Shown here piece after piece: positions 23,065 through 33,483 of a stretch of DNA of 64,000 nucleotides. The stretch comes from Palaemon carinicauda (lineage: Eukaryota > Arthropoda > Malacostraca > Decapoda > Palaemonidae): NCBI RefSeq assembly GCF_036898095.1, contig NC_090745.1:84091178-84155177 (forward strand). The letters are read 5' to 3'. The notes beneath the pieces were generated by a model that saw only the letters and a list, made by a program, of their open reading frames with translations, had not been told where the DNA came from and did no database searches. The number at the start of each line of letters is the position of its first letter. Position 1 is the stretch's first letter. The position numbers and the translations under genes were made by a program.

Positions 23065-24400
23065 ACGGCGGGAATGCATACAGGTCGAGATGGAACCAAT
23101 CCAGCAGAAAAGCATCCACGTGAACTGCTGCTGGGTCTGGAATCGGAGAACAATACAATAGGAGTCTCTAGGTTATCGAGGTAGCGAACAGATCTATGGT
23201 TGGCTGACCCCACAGGGCCCAAAGTCTGCTGCAAACATTCTTGTGAAGGGTCCACTCTGTGGGGATGACCTGACCCTTCCGGCTGAGGTGATCTGCCATG
23301 ACATTCATACCGCCCTGAATGAATCTCGTTACCAGCGTGAGCTTTCGATCTTTAGACCAGATGAGGAGGTCCCTTGCGATCTAGAACAACTTCACGAAAG
23401 AGTCCCTCCCTGCTTGAAGGTGTAAGCCAGGGCTGTGGTGTTGTCAGAGTCCACCTCCACCACTTTGTTAAGCTGGAGGGACTTGAAGTTTATCAAGGCC
23501 AGAAGAACCGCCAACAACTCCTGCAATTGATGTGAAGTGTCCTTTGCTCCTGATTCCATGTTCTCGATCATTCCTGTCCGTCCAAAGTCGCACCCCAGCC
23601 CGTGTCTGATGTGTCCGAGAGGAGACGGCGGTCGGGTTTCTGAACAGCCAAAGGTAGACTTCCTTGAGAAGAAAGCTGTTCTTACACCACGCGAGAGAAG
23701 ACCTCCTCTCTTCGGAAACAGGAACTGAGACCGTCTCTAGCGTCATGTCCTTTATCCAGTGAGCAGCTAGATGATACTGAAGGGGGGGAGGTGGATTCTC
23801 CCTAACACGATGAACAGGGCCAGCGATGAAAGTGTCCCTGTTAGACTCATCCACTACCTGACTGAGCATCGGTTCCTTCTCAGCATGCTCTGGATGCATT
23901 CTAGGGCTTGGAAGATCCTTGGGGCCGACGGAAAAGCCCGAAAAGCTCGACTCTGAAGATCCATACCCAGGGAGACAATGGTCTGGGATGGGATGAGCTG
24001 AGACTCCTCAAAATTGACCAGGAGGCCCAGTTCCTTGGTCAGATCCATAGTCCATCTGAGAATCTCCAGACAGCGACGACTTGTGGGAGCTCTTAAAAGC
24101 CAGTCGTCTGACGGAGCCGGACACAAGATCATGGTACTGCTGCACAGTCTGTGAACTGTCAACCATGGGGAAGCGAGGAAGTACAGTGACAACCCGAAGC
24201 TGTCTAGACTGTCTGGGTCGTACAGACAACTCCTTATCGGGTTGCTGAGGTTGCCGCACTGCGTCACAACAAGTCACTTCTGCTGGTTGTTGAACGTCTT
24301 CCCAGTGACACACTGACTCCGTAAACAAAAAATCCTTTAACAAGGACTAAGCTTGGACTGCATGTCTTGCAACACAGCTCAAGGTCTATGGGAGCAGGTG
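23065..24400 (-). pseudogene. DIRS-C reverse transcriptase-RNase H remnant
   Basis: Minus strand. RT is cut off at its 5' side: only the motif-C region onward remains (24140-23854), with SDDWLLRAPTSRRCLEI where YLDD is expected, then LTKELGLLVNFEESQLIPSQ. RNase H follows in pieces at 23899-23468. The C-terminal tail, 23255-23065, resembles the DIRS signature with NHRSVRYLDNLETPIVLFSD in one frame and VDLFAT-like residues in another. At least four frame changes are needed. The tail is cut by the TTAA element at 23064. Confidence 0.7.
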
Positions 24401-25700
24401 TGGTAACAGACGGGGTTAGTGACTGAAGTGGAACCATTACCTTCCCTGGAAGCATGTTATGCTTAAATAAAAGTCCATAGGAGGCTACGCAGCTAAAGGC
24501 TCCTCTCCAAATGACAGAGTCCTCAAGGGAATATCAGGAGGGAGAAAAGCACTTTCTCATCTACAGGGACCATATCCGAGAAAAGTTAAGTTCTCTCAGT
24601 GAGGGTTTCAATGGTGCAAAAGCAGCAGACTAGAAGGCAACATTATGAAACTGCTTGACAGTCTAGTGAGTTGGCAACAACCAAAGATGTATGACTGAGA
24701 AGCATGCGGTAAGGTATGCAGAGCATGTTGTATGCAGAGCATGCTGTATGCAGAGCATGCTGTATGTAGAGCATGTTGTATGCAGAGCATGCTGTATGCA
24801 GAGCATGTTGTATGCAGAGCATGCTGAATGCAGAGCATGCTGTATGCAGAGCATGTTGTATGCAGAGCATGTTGTATGTAGAGCATGTTGTATGCAGAGC
24901 ATGCTGAATGCATAGCATGCTGTATGCAGAGCATGTTGTATGCAGAGCATGCTGTATGCAGAGCATGCTGTATGCAGAGCATGCTGTAAGTAGAGCATGC
25001 TGTAAGGTAAGCAGAGCGTGTTGCATGGCGTTTAACATTTCTCAGAAATTCCATGACCAGTGCTAGAGTGCTTCATGCATGCTTGCATGGGGTTTTAATA
25101 TCAACATATTATTTACCTTACATTCATAACTCATGATTCATTTTTGTTTTGAAGATATTTTTGCCATATTTTGCGATATTGTTAAAAATATATTGCAAGG
25201 AATACATATATATTTTTATATAAGTAAGACAAATAACCTCCATTATCATAATGTTTGTGTAGGCATACATGTATATGATTACAAATGCAAGTTATGAAAG
25301 TAATGAGGTGTTATTATTGTCATTGTTATTTCTCAAGTTGAGGAGAAAGTGGCAGATGCATGCGTTGAGGTGGCTGACTCATAGCATGAGGTTGCTGCCT
25401 CAAGAGTTGCGCTTGCTGTAAGGGTTGCGGATGCGCAGTAGCAGGTTCCTGAGGAACGAGTTAAGGTTCCTGAGGTGTGAGCTGCGAGAGTTGAGATAGC
25501 GGCTGCGCAGAACGCAGTTCTTGTCTCGCGAGTTGAGGTTCCTGAGGAACTAGCCTAAGCTGCAGCGAGTGCTGAGGTGGCTGCCTCATTGATGGAAGAG
25601 GTTGTCATACCTCAAGAGATTGTTGCCTCGCTGGTGGAACCGCAAGCGGAAGCGGAGGAAGTAAGGCATAAGACTCCTGCTCCCATTGCTGAGGTTGCCT
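24400..25700. other. DIRS-C region between RT and gag remnants
   Basis: Apart from the 16-bp tandem array, this segment is diverged. Imperfect GGTTCCTGAG and GAGTTGCG-like blocks recur at 25380-25640 and may be worn copies of the Pro-rich gag repeat. No intact frame. Confidence 0.45.
24712..25012. repeat. 16-bp tandem repeat, about 19 copies
   Basis: The unit is close to GTATGCAGAGCATGCT with occasional GTTGTATG variants. Many units contain the 8-bp palindrome AGCATGCT. Because 16 is not a multiple of three, the frame repeats every 48 bases and open frames of 74-148 codons appear in several phases; these are not genes. Confidence 0.95.
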
Positions 25701-25709
25701 TAAGGAAGG

Positions 25710-26461
25710 TTAAGGTTGCTGCACAACGCTGGTAACTGGCAACTCAGAACGCGGTAAGGTAGCCTGAGGAACCTCAACTTCGTACGCCTGGCAGACTGGA
25801 CTGCGGTGAGGCGGAGCTCTCGCAGGAGGAGGCGGAGGTTGCTGCACACCGCTGGTAACTGGCAACTCAGAAAGCGGTAAGGTAGCCTGAGGAACCTCAA
25901 CTTCGTACGCCTGGCAGACTGGACTGCGGAGAGGCGGAGCGTTCGCAGGAGGAGGTGTAACCTTCTCAGCCTGAAACTCACGCATTAAGACCCCAAGCTG
26001 CGACTGCATGGACTGCAGCAAAGTCGTCTTGGGATCAACAGACGATAAGGTCTGTTGTGGCATCGCCTTACCTCTCTTAGGAGGTGTGCAGTCACCTGAG
26101 ACTGAGGAGAGTCAGAGCTAACCCAATGACTGCATCCGGGTTGTTCAACTCTAACTTCGTACGTCTGGCATAGGTCTGGACTTTACGTTTAAGAGGTCTT
26201 GAGACCTGAGACCAGCGTTTTCTCCCCGAAATTTCTTCTGCAGACGAGCAAAATAAGGGCTCAATCGTCTGCGGGTGGGAGTGACGGTCTCTTAAGACAC
26301 GCCCGCAACCACCGAGGATACTTCTGTGCGCCGATCAAGGCCTGCCGAACCCTTTTGCCCTTCGACATTGCTTCTCCCCTGGGCTTGGGAGCTTGCAAGA
26401 GGTCCCGGACTGGGAGGACGACTGGCACGCACAGAAGTACCCTCACGCACAACACTGACAC
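25710..26461 (-). pseudogene. DIRS-C gag-like ORF1 remnant with a 41-residue repeat
   Basis: The likely N-terminus is at 26461-26261 (MSKGKRVRQALIGAQKYPRW), followed by a stop. A second open piece, 26063-25710, has a short hydrophobic/Gln stretch (LLQSMQSQLGVLMREFQAEK) and then a Pro-rich module of 41 residues in two tandem copies (ending RSPVCQAYEVEVPQATLP). The 123-bp DNA copies are nearly identical, so the duplication is recent. Placement upstream of RT and in the same orientation supports gag, but no zinc-finger motif is visible. Confidence 0.55.
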
Positions 26462-26826
26462 ACTTTGCGCTAATCACTTATCACTTTTGATTTTCTGTTT
26501 GCACTTATTTCACTGAACTCGAAACTTTAAGTGGTTTGTACCTGAAACACGCAATTCTATCCTTTCTCAAAAGTTAGTAATTGCGAAAACAGAATTACAA
26601 TGTAACAGAAAAATCTAATGAAAGATAAATAATTCAGTGGCTGGAAAGAGACTAAACACTAGATCAAATAAACTACGTTTAAAATCTCTCACCGCATAAA
26701 GCTTGAGAACAAGAAAAACTCTAGAAACGTTTACCTTCTTCCCCTAAAGAGACTAGGGAGAAGAGCAAAAACGATAACAACGTTACTCGCTTGAACGAAA
26801 CATTTATCCTCCTCTTTCTCCCTCCG

Positions 26827-26863
<37 letters not shown>

Positions 26864-27624
26864 ACTTAGAACCTGAGAGAAGAGCCCAATCATATATATC
26901 GTTAACACATATTATTGTTAAAGGAAAATATTTCCCAAAATGAAAAGTTCCTTTGTAGAATTAAAACCATTAAGTTAAGAAAGAATGAACAAAACGCTAG
27001 ACACGGTTACTCTTACTGCAACGTGACACCGTGAAAATTCTCTCTCTATCGTAACGATAGAGCGCAAGTTGAACGTTCTGAAACGTCAACAACTGCAGAG
27101 ACAAAACAAAACGTTAGTTCAACTTTGAAAACAGTACGAGACTATCAAAGAAATTCTTTCAAAAACATTAAAATAGCATAATATGTTAACAGGTAAAACC
27201 GAAATGACGGGCTCAATGTTAATTAACTTCGGTACAAGAAAAGACCGCCTACCATTAGGAAAGGTCGAATATATAAACATTAATTTTAATAATTTTATAA
27301 TAAAAGGAAGTTAATCGAAGAGGCCTATAAAAGGCGGAGAGATATGAAATAAATCTATAACTTTTGTTAAGCAAAATTAAGAAAGAGAGTCTATACTCTC
27401 TTAGACACCAACACTTCCGTCTAAGGGAAGGGTCGGCCATTTAAAGGTGAAAGAGAGTTCATACTCTCTTCGTCACCATAATTAAATTAATTCCAAAAGC
27501 TAACTAAGCTAATATAGAAGTTTCTAGTATAGCGAATAGCTGCAAATTTTAGAGAAATACTTCACCAAACCGTGAACAATACTCCAAAATCATAAGCGTA
27601 TCCAAGAACGTCTTGCCGGAAGCA
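26462..27624 (-). other. DIRS-C 5' leader
   Basis: Non-coding, A/T-rich, with a (CT)n run at about 26826-26861. No conserved frame seen. Confidence 0.55.
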
Positions 27625-27803
27625 CGACAGAGGAAAAAGTGAGGTGGCGTCAACAACAAGTACTGTAGTACCTGGCCACAGGTGGCGCTTGTGAGTACAC
27701 CCCCTTCTAGTATAGTGATAGCTGGCGTATCCCTCCCGTAGAATTCTGTCGGGCAACGGAGTTGACAGCTACATGATTATCGGGTAAGTTTAATATTGAA
27801 AAA
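27625..27803 (-). repeat. DIRS-C 5' inverted terminal repeat
   Basis: Inverted copy of 18290-18455. The outer end TTTTTCAATATT (reading minus from 27803) matches the second half of the ICR at 18549. Confidence 0.87.
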
Positions 27804-28256
27804 AGAGCATTAATTGTAGCTTCACTTGTGTCATCTGTAGGCTGCAATGTCTTAAACACTTCCCAAACTTCTCTACCGGCTGTATGAAGTAATAATGTCT
27901 TCTTGTGGGCATCCTTCATATTCCCTAATGCTTCTAGATAAATCTTAAATTCCTAACACCACTATTGCCATCGTGTTGCAACAGAATTGGGTTCAGCTGT
28001 GATGCTAAATCGTTTAGGATGTTCAATGTCAAAAGGAATGTTGAATTCTTACCTGGATTAGGTTAGGTTACTGTTTTAAAGTCGCCTTGTAACTTCCTAC
28101 CTTTTTTGTATCCTACCCAATTTTGAATCTCACTTTGTTTTCTTGTTTTGTTTGCTTGTTTTTGATGAAATTCTTCTGGTCGACTGCATGGGGAATCCTC
28201 ACTAGGCTTTTTCTTCTGCTTTTCTTGCAATAATTTTTCTTCTGCTTCTCTATGAT
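27804..28256 (-). pseudogene. gypsy A gag N-terminal part
   Basis: The minus frame from about 27919 downward reads KDAHKKTLLLHTAGREVWEV and ends TSEATINAL at the DIRS-C junction, continuing in phase into 18256. This is the capsid start of Ty3/gypsy gag. Upstream, 27930-28250 contains Lys-rich coding-like sequence with stops, so the N-terminus is degraded. Confidence 0.7.
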
Positions 28257-28260
28257 TCCT

Positions 28261-28290
28261 GCGTGGGTTCGAATCCCATCCTCGTCACCA
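28261..28290 (-). promoter_or_regulatory. primer binding site of gypsy A (tRNA-Ser-like)
   Basis: Read on the minus strand it begins TGGTGACGAGGATGGGATTC and continues through the complement of a T-arm. The plus strand therefore looks like the last 30 bases of a tRNA including CCA (GGTTCGAATCCC, CCTCGTCACCA). The GACGAGG acceptor half fits tRNA-Ser from memory of the family. No 5' half of a tRNA is present, so this is a primer site for reverse transcription, not a tRNA gene. Confidence 0.75.
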
Positions 28291-28298
28291 GTTTGGTA

Positions 28299-28496
28299 TG
28301 TTGGTTGAATATTGTCTGGTGATTTCAGTATACCACTCATTGGGAAATAATAATACAGTAGTTAGATGAGAATATCCCAGCATCTTTGCCAACTTGTCTT
28401 TTGGGTTGGATGGGATATAATCAGAGACAGACTTCATATTGGAATACGTTTAATGTAATTGGGATTACATTGCTCTGTGACTCTGGGCTTCCAACA
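28299..28496 (-). repeat. possible short 5' LTR of gypsy A
   Basis: Bounded by TGTTGG at 28299 and CCAACA at 28491-28496, a 6-bp inverted repeat with TG/CA ends, eight bases from the primer site. No second LTR copy lies in the window, so the outer boundary is uncertain and a longer LTR is possible. Confidence 0.35.
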
Positions 28497-29935
28497 ACTG
28501 AGTGTTGAGCTTCCTGTAAACAATTTCACAAACCAAAACATCAAAACAAACATATGAGCATCGATCTCAAAAGACTTAAATCTTACTGCAGTGCAAAAGT
28601 AAAAAGAATCACATCCTATCTTTCAGGTAATTAATAAATGCTTGAACTCTAATATCAAAATACATTATTTCAGTTATGAACAATGTATAGCATGTTTTAT
28701 CAATGCAATATGATGCAATGTTGCACTCAATACATTTAACATTTAAGGTAATACAGTACATTATTACAATAATACATAACAGGGTCTATAAGACCAGAAC
28801 CCCAAAGGGATTAAGCCTCACCACAACAATAGCAAAACCACAGCATTATAAATAAAATTAAGTTCGATATCAGTAACGGGAAGACTCACCATGTAGAGGA
28901 GTAAAGACATAAAGTACAAAATCTTACTACTCTATCTAAAATTCTCATAGGCTAGGATACAGCAGCACACAACAGTCAGTGCACCAACAAGAAAAAACTT
29001 ACCCTTTGCAGAGGGGAACACGATAGAACTACCGTAAGCCAACAAGAGAACATATGAATGAATGTAACATAATGGACTAACGAACACGCCGTTGAAGGAT
29101 AGGCTAGGCCTGGATACGACAAGTCAAAAAAAAAAAATCCCAGAGGCTAAAATAAAAGGCAGTAAGGCAGTCAGCGAACCGACTAAACAAGATAAGTGAG
29201 CTCACACTTTGCAAAGGGGAACTCCAAAACACTGCGCCTTCCTAGCCCTGAGAGAATTCAGATGCTTGTAGCGCGATGGCCAAGAGCCTAAACGGTCAGA
29301 GTACCGCGAAACGCCAGGAAGTGGGACAAAAATCTCAGAGACTAGGATGACTGAATAAAAACCTTCCCGACGTAAGAGACCACTGTCAACAAAACTGGAA
29401 CTAAAGACCAAAAATGAAAACGGCGAGTCCATGTACAACTAACAACTTCGCGTCTCTAGGCTAAAATAGACAAAACTGATACGAACTCAAAAAGACAAAT
29501 AATAAAAATGCAATGTAAATGCTAACTTAAAAATAGAGCCCAAAGCATCGTAATGCTCAAAAACTACTAGCTAACGTGAAACTTACCAAATAAATAATTT
29601 ACACGAAAAAGAAGCAATCAGGTACGAAACCCAACACCATGGCTAGCTGGACTCGAAGCGCTCAGGCTTCCTCTCACACAAAAGCTAAAATATAATTCCC
29701 CAAAGAGAACCAAAGCAAAAACAGCTAAAACAAAAGGCAAAGAGAGGTAGGTACTCATCTTTGACGAAGAAGAGGAAGCCAACATACGAAGAAAATCCTC
29801 GAAAAAAGGTGAAAAGAGCGCACACAAAAGTATCACACAGAAGCAAACAAGCTGCGGAGAGGGAATGGAGCAGCAGGGTCGTATGGGAGCACCAAAAGGT
29901 GATAGGATATGTAATAAATCCTCACTTATCCTTCC
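28497..29935. other. unassigned A/T-rich region next to gypsy A
   Basis: No coherent coding frame. A loosely duplicated block (CTTTGCAGAGGGGAAC near 29014 and CTTTGCAAAGGGGAAC near 29207) suggests a local duplication of about 190 bases. It could be leader of the DIRS relative whose ITR follows, but I cannot show that. Confidence 0.4.
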
Positions 29936-29939
29936 CCTT

Positions 29940-30162
29940 AGAGGATTAGACTGGGAAAAGTCTATTCGGGGTGCAGATACCTATGGTTATCTTAGGATAC
30001 GTCCCTGATTATACACGATATCTTCAGATAGTCGTTCTGGGGGTTAGAACCCAGTGATACCTGACGGTAATTCTCTTATAATATCAATCACAAAAATATT
30101 ATACAGTAAAAAGTTGCTGGAAGGAACTTCCATCAGGACGACATGGCTCGAGCCCAAAAAAA
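29940..30162 (-). repeat. orphan DIRS-A/B-type inverted terminal repeat
   Basis: Homologous to the 5' ITR of DIRS-A and B: GGGGTGCAGAT at about 29970, GGATACGTCCCTG near 29996, then CTTCCATCAGGACGACATGG and GAGCCCAAAAAAA at 30150-30162. It is diverged from both. No partner ITR or ICR was found to its left, so it is a truncated element or a solo end. Confidence 0.7.
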
Positions 30163-31030
30163 GAATCTAAATTACCCCATATACCCTATTTCGCAGCCAT
30201 CACAGGTAACTATGCTAGCTCACTATTTTGTTTTAGATTGAACTCTTTTAAGAGACATTGTTCATGAACCGGGCATTCAAAATGAAAGTTGATGATTGAC
30301 TGAAAAAGATAACATGATAGAGACTGATGTCACTAGATGGTTATGATTGGCCAATATATGATAGATCTTATGCTATGAAAATACAAGCAACGCCTTTCCA
30401 TATTGCCTATATAGCACACTGATGTTAGGTTCCATTATTAAGGAAGTATTAAATAAATAATATTTTGCGATAAAACAAATCGTATCCAGAAGTTGCATGA
30501 AAGAAACTAGATGGATAAGAATAAGATTGTATTAATTCAAAATAACACAGTATTATATATCTTAGCTCCATGGTGCAAGGAAAAACTGCAAGTTGCTGAA
30601 AGAATTATATGTACACACTTGCCTGATGCCACCTCAAAATTCATTTGGGAAAGAAAGGCCGAGTGCACTGATAGGAAAGAATGTTCATTCAGTATCGTAG
30701 ATTGATAAAGTTAACGTTGGCATGGAAACTTTAAAATAGTTTGAGGTATAAGGTAGAATACCCATATTTTTTCTAAATCTCATTAAATTTGAATAAAATA
30801 AAAAAAAAATTCCGTTGCCTAATGTCAACTTACAAAATAGGTTTTTGTTATTTCATCTCTCACAACAATCACAAATGTCTTGTAATTTTGACATACTTGA
30901 ATTGAAACTTATTTTATCAATTAATTATGGAATTTGTAATGACAGAAGCATGCATGCATAAATGCTTTCTTGGTTGATGATGTTAACAAGTTCCAAAAAT
31001 AACAATCTTAATAAAAAATTGATTTTGCAG
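30163..31030. other. intergenic DNA
   Basis: A/T-rich, no repeat or gene recognised. One short open frame at 30511-30705 has no recognisable motif and may be chance. Confidence 0.4.
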
Positions 31031-31139
31031 TTCATATCACTGATGTTCTTGTGTTATATGTTTCAAGATTCTTCTTTCCTGCGATTGCGGGAGGCCTCAT
31101 GTGACACCATCCCAGGGGAGCCTTGCTACCTGCCTTTTG
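31031..31139 (+). CDS. candidate first visible exon of the lysozyme-like gene
   Basis: The exon would start after TTTTGCAG at 31023-31030 and end at 31139 before GTATGT. The frame reads a hydrophobic stretch (FISLMFLCYMFQ) that could be part of a signal peptide, then Cys-containing residues (ASCDTIPGEPCYLPF). It ends one base into a codon, the phase needed to join the next exon at 31340. The true start codon could lie in this exon, at 30962 without an upstream intron, or further upstream. The exon call rests on splice-site and phase agreement, not on recognised homology. Confidence 0.45.
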
Positions 31140-31339
31140 GTATGTATTATTTAACAATTTTAACCTTATTTTTTGAGCAAACAAATGCATAAAGTCTCCT
31201 GAGTAAATTTTCATAGAATGGTATGACATTAGGTAAAAAAAAGAGCAAATATATGATATATGGAAAAATTAGATAGAAATCATGAAAATACATTGATACA
31301 GTAGTTTAAAACAACTGTGGTCTATCTGTCTATCTTTAG

Positions 31340-31766
31340 ATGATGAGAATATGATTGAACAATGTTGGCTTTGTATTTGCAAAGCTTCATCCTCCTGCAA
31401 TACAAACTCGGGTTGCACTAAGCCTTACTTTGGTGCATACAGTTGTGGCCTTCTAAGTATTTCGTGGCTCTACTGGGTTGATGCTGGAGGCCCAAGGCTG
31501 GATAAAGATAAAGATCTACCAAGTGAGATAGGCATGTAATATCTGTTTCATTATATTATACGTTTCTAGGCTGAAAGATGTGAAGGTTTTTAATTGTAGT
31601 CTCTAATAAGAATTAGCTATCCAGATTTGAATTAATGAGCTTAAATCTAAAGTGCATTAAAATTATCATTGAGAACCCTTTTTGTTTACTTGCAGCTTTC
31701 GAAAATTGTGTGAAGGAAAAATTCTGTGCTGTTCAAACAGTGTGTTTGTACGTAACGAAATTCCGG
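31340..31766 (+). CDS. i-type (invertebrate) lysozyme-like gene, two core exons
   Basis: Exon 31340-31522 (after CTTTAG, before GTGAGA) encodes the i-type lysozyme core: CWLCICKASSSCNTNSGC, then YSCGLLSISWLYWVDAGGP. Exon 31696-31766 (after TTGCAG, before GTAAGC) encodes TFENCVKEKFCAVQTVCLYV. Both junctions are in matching phase. i-type lysozymes cleave peptidoglycan or isopeptide bonds and are secreted in innate immunity and digestion. The CxxCxC...C...C...CG spacing matches the family. The Glu that is catalytic in bivalve enzymes (CICxxES) is Ser here, and the Asp position is not Asp, as in several crustacean lysozyme-like proteins. The final exon, expected to encode a DCNGDG-like segment, was not found downstream, so the gene may be truncated or have a long intron. 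Confidence 0.75.
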
Positions 31767-31802
31767 GTAAGCATCCTGCTATTTATTACCAGACTAAAAC
31801 CC

Positions 31803-32157
31803 TTAAACGCTTACAGAAGACTAAAATTACTACCAGATCTATGTTTAGACTACATCTTTAACGTTTAATATGATTACATGAGAACAAAGTTACTGCGATA
31901 TCTTTGCTAAGACAGCCTTTATAATGGTTAAAACGCTTCTAGTAGACTAAAATCACTGCCAAATCTTTGCTCAGACAGCATCTATAACGTTTTAAACGCT
32001 TCCAGATGACTAAAATTACTGCCGTATCTTTGTCAGACAGCATCTAAAACATAAACACTTCGAGAAGACTTAAATTACTGCCAGATCCTTGCTCACACAG
32101 CATCTATAACGTAAAAAACGCTTCCAGAAGACAAGAATTACTGCCAGATCTTTACCG
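31803..32157. repeat. minisatellite, about six units of 60-66 bp
   Basis: Units share AACGCTTCCAGAAGACTAAA and TTACTGCCAGATCTTTGCTC followed by CAGACAGCATCTATAACG. Units are diverged (for example near 31805, 31870, 31930, 31993, 32055 and 32116). It lies just after the last visible lysozyme exon. Confidence 0.85.
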
Positions 32158-32162
32158 ATTGA

Positions 32163-32848
32163 GATACTACCACTAGAGAGTTATGCGGTCCTTTGACTGG
32201 CCAAACTACTACTGTAGGTAGTAGGTTGGCCAGGGCACCAGCCACCCGTTAAGATACTACCGCTTGAGAGGTATGGGGTCCTTTGACTGGCCAGACAGCA
32301 CTACATTGGATCATTCTCTCTGGTTACGGTTCATTTTCCCTTCACCTACATACACACTGAATAGTCTGGCATATTCTTACACATTCTCCTCTGTCCTCAC
32401 ACACCTGACAACACTGAGATTACCAAACAATTCTTCTTCACCCAAGCGGTTACTGCACTGTAATTGTTCAGTGGCCACTTTCCTCTTGATAAGGGTAGAA
32501 GGGACTCTTTAGCTATAGTAAGCAGCTCTTCTACGAGAAGGACACTCCAAAATTAAACCATTGTTCTTTAGTCTTTGGTAGTGCCATAGCCTCTGTACCA
32601 GCGTCTTCCACTGTCTTGGGTTAGAGTTTTCTTGCTTGAGGTTACACTCGGGCACACTATTCTATCTTCTTTATCTTCCTCTTGTTTTGTTAAAGTTTTC
32701 ATAGTTTATATAGGAGAGATTTATTTTAATGTTACTGTTCTTGAAATACTTTATTTTTCATTGTTTCCTTTCCTCACTGGGCTATTTTCCCTGTTGGAGC
32801 CCCTGGACTTATAGCATCTACTTTTCCAACTAGGGTTGTAGCTTAGCA

Positions 32849-32892
<44 letters not shown>
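32163..32892 (+). mobile_element. retroposon copy 1, 3' end (AAT)n
   Basis: Starts with a short duplicated head (GGTCCTTTGACTGGCC at about 32190 and 32277) and contains the body shared with 32893-33481 and 49214-49802, with blocks such as CTGACAACACTGAGATTACC, TTCACTGGGCTATTT-like and TAGGGTTGTAGCTTAGCA. It ends in (AAT)n at about 32848-32892. The 3' microsatellite tail and constant 3' end fit a non-LTR retroposon (SINE or 3' end of a LINE). No coding frame is shared. Confidence 0.75.
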
Positions 32893-32893
<1 letters not shown>

Positions 32894-33435
32894 TGGATCC
32901 TTCTCTCTGGTTACAGTTCATTTTCCTTGTAGCTACACACACACCGAATAGTCTGGCCTATTCTTTACATATTCTCCTCTGTCCTCTTATACCTGACAAC
33001 ACTGAGATTACCAAACAATTCTTCTTCACCCAAGAGGTTACTGCACTGTAATTTTTCAGTGGACACTTTCCTCTTGGTAAAGGTAGAAGAGACTCTTTAG
33101 CTATGGTAAATAGCTCTTTTAGGAGAACGACACTCCAAAATCAAACCATTGTTCTCTAGTCTTGGGTAGTGCCATAGCCTCTGTACCATGGTGTTCCACT
33201 GTCTTGAGTTAGACTTCTCTTGTTGAGGGTACACTCGGACACTCTATTCTATCTTATTTTTTTTCTTGTTTTGTTAAAGTATTTAGTTTATATAGGAGAT
33301 ATTTATTCTAATGTTAACTATTCTTGAAATAGTTCATTTTTCCTTGTTTCCTTTCTTCACTGGGCTATTTTCCCTGTTGGAACCCCTAGGGTTATAGCGT
33401 CCTGCTTTTCCAACTAGAGTTGTTGCTTAGCAATT

Positions 33436-33481
<46 letters not shown>
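32893..33481 (+). mobile_element. retroposon copy 2, tandem to copy 1, 3' end (AAT)n
   Basis: Same body, beginning TTGGATCCTTCTCTCTGG directly after the (AAT)n of copy 1 and ending in (AAT)n at about 33438-33481. Confidence 0.75.

Positions 33482-33483
<2 letters not shown>

Larger units (their letters stand above)
18257..27803 (-). mobile_element. DIRS-like retrotransposon C, minus strand, interrupted by a piggyBac-like element
   Basis: A 9.5-kb unit (6.7 kb without its insert) with outer ends TGTTATTTTC at 18257 and GAAAAA ending at 27803. It has ITRs, an ICR at 18496-18587, recombinase, RT-RNase H and gag-like remnants in minus orientation, and no target duplication. It belongs to a different DIRS family from A and B, since ITRs and proteins are not alignable beyond conserved motifs. 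When removed, gypsy A gag closes in phase with a single T assigned to the flank. Confidence 0.85.

Noticed and set aside
24608..25054. Frames of 74-148 codons on both strands with His-Ala-Leu-His repeats
   Set aside because: Produced by the 16-bp tandem array, open in several phases.
26199..26516. 105-codon plus-strand frame
   Set aside because: Antisense of the DIRS-C gag start; no motif.
28261..28290. tRNA gene fragment
   Set aside because: Only the 3' half is present, it ends in CCA in the DNA, and it sits where a gypsy primer site is expected.
28113..28340. 75-codon minus frame across the gypsy A primer site
   Set aside because: It spans non-coding primer and LTR sequence; no motif.
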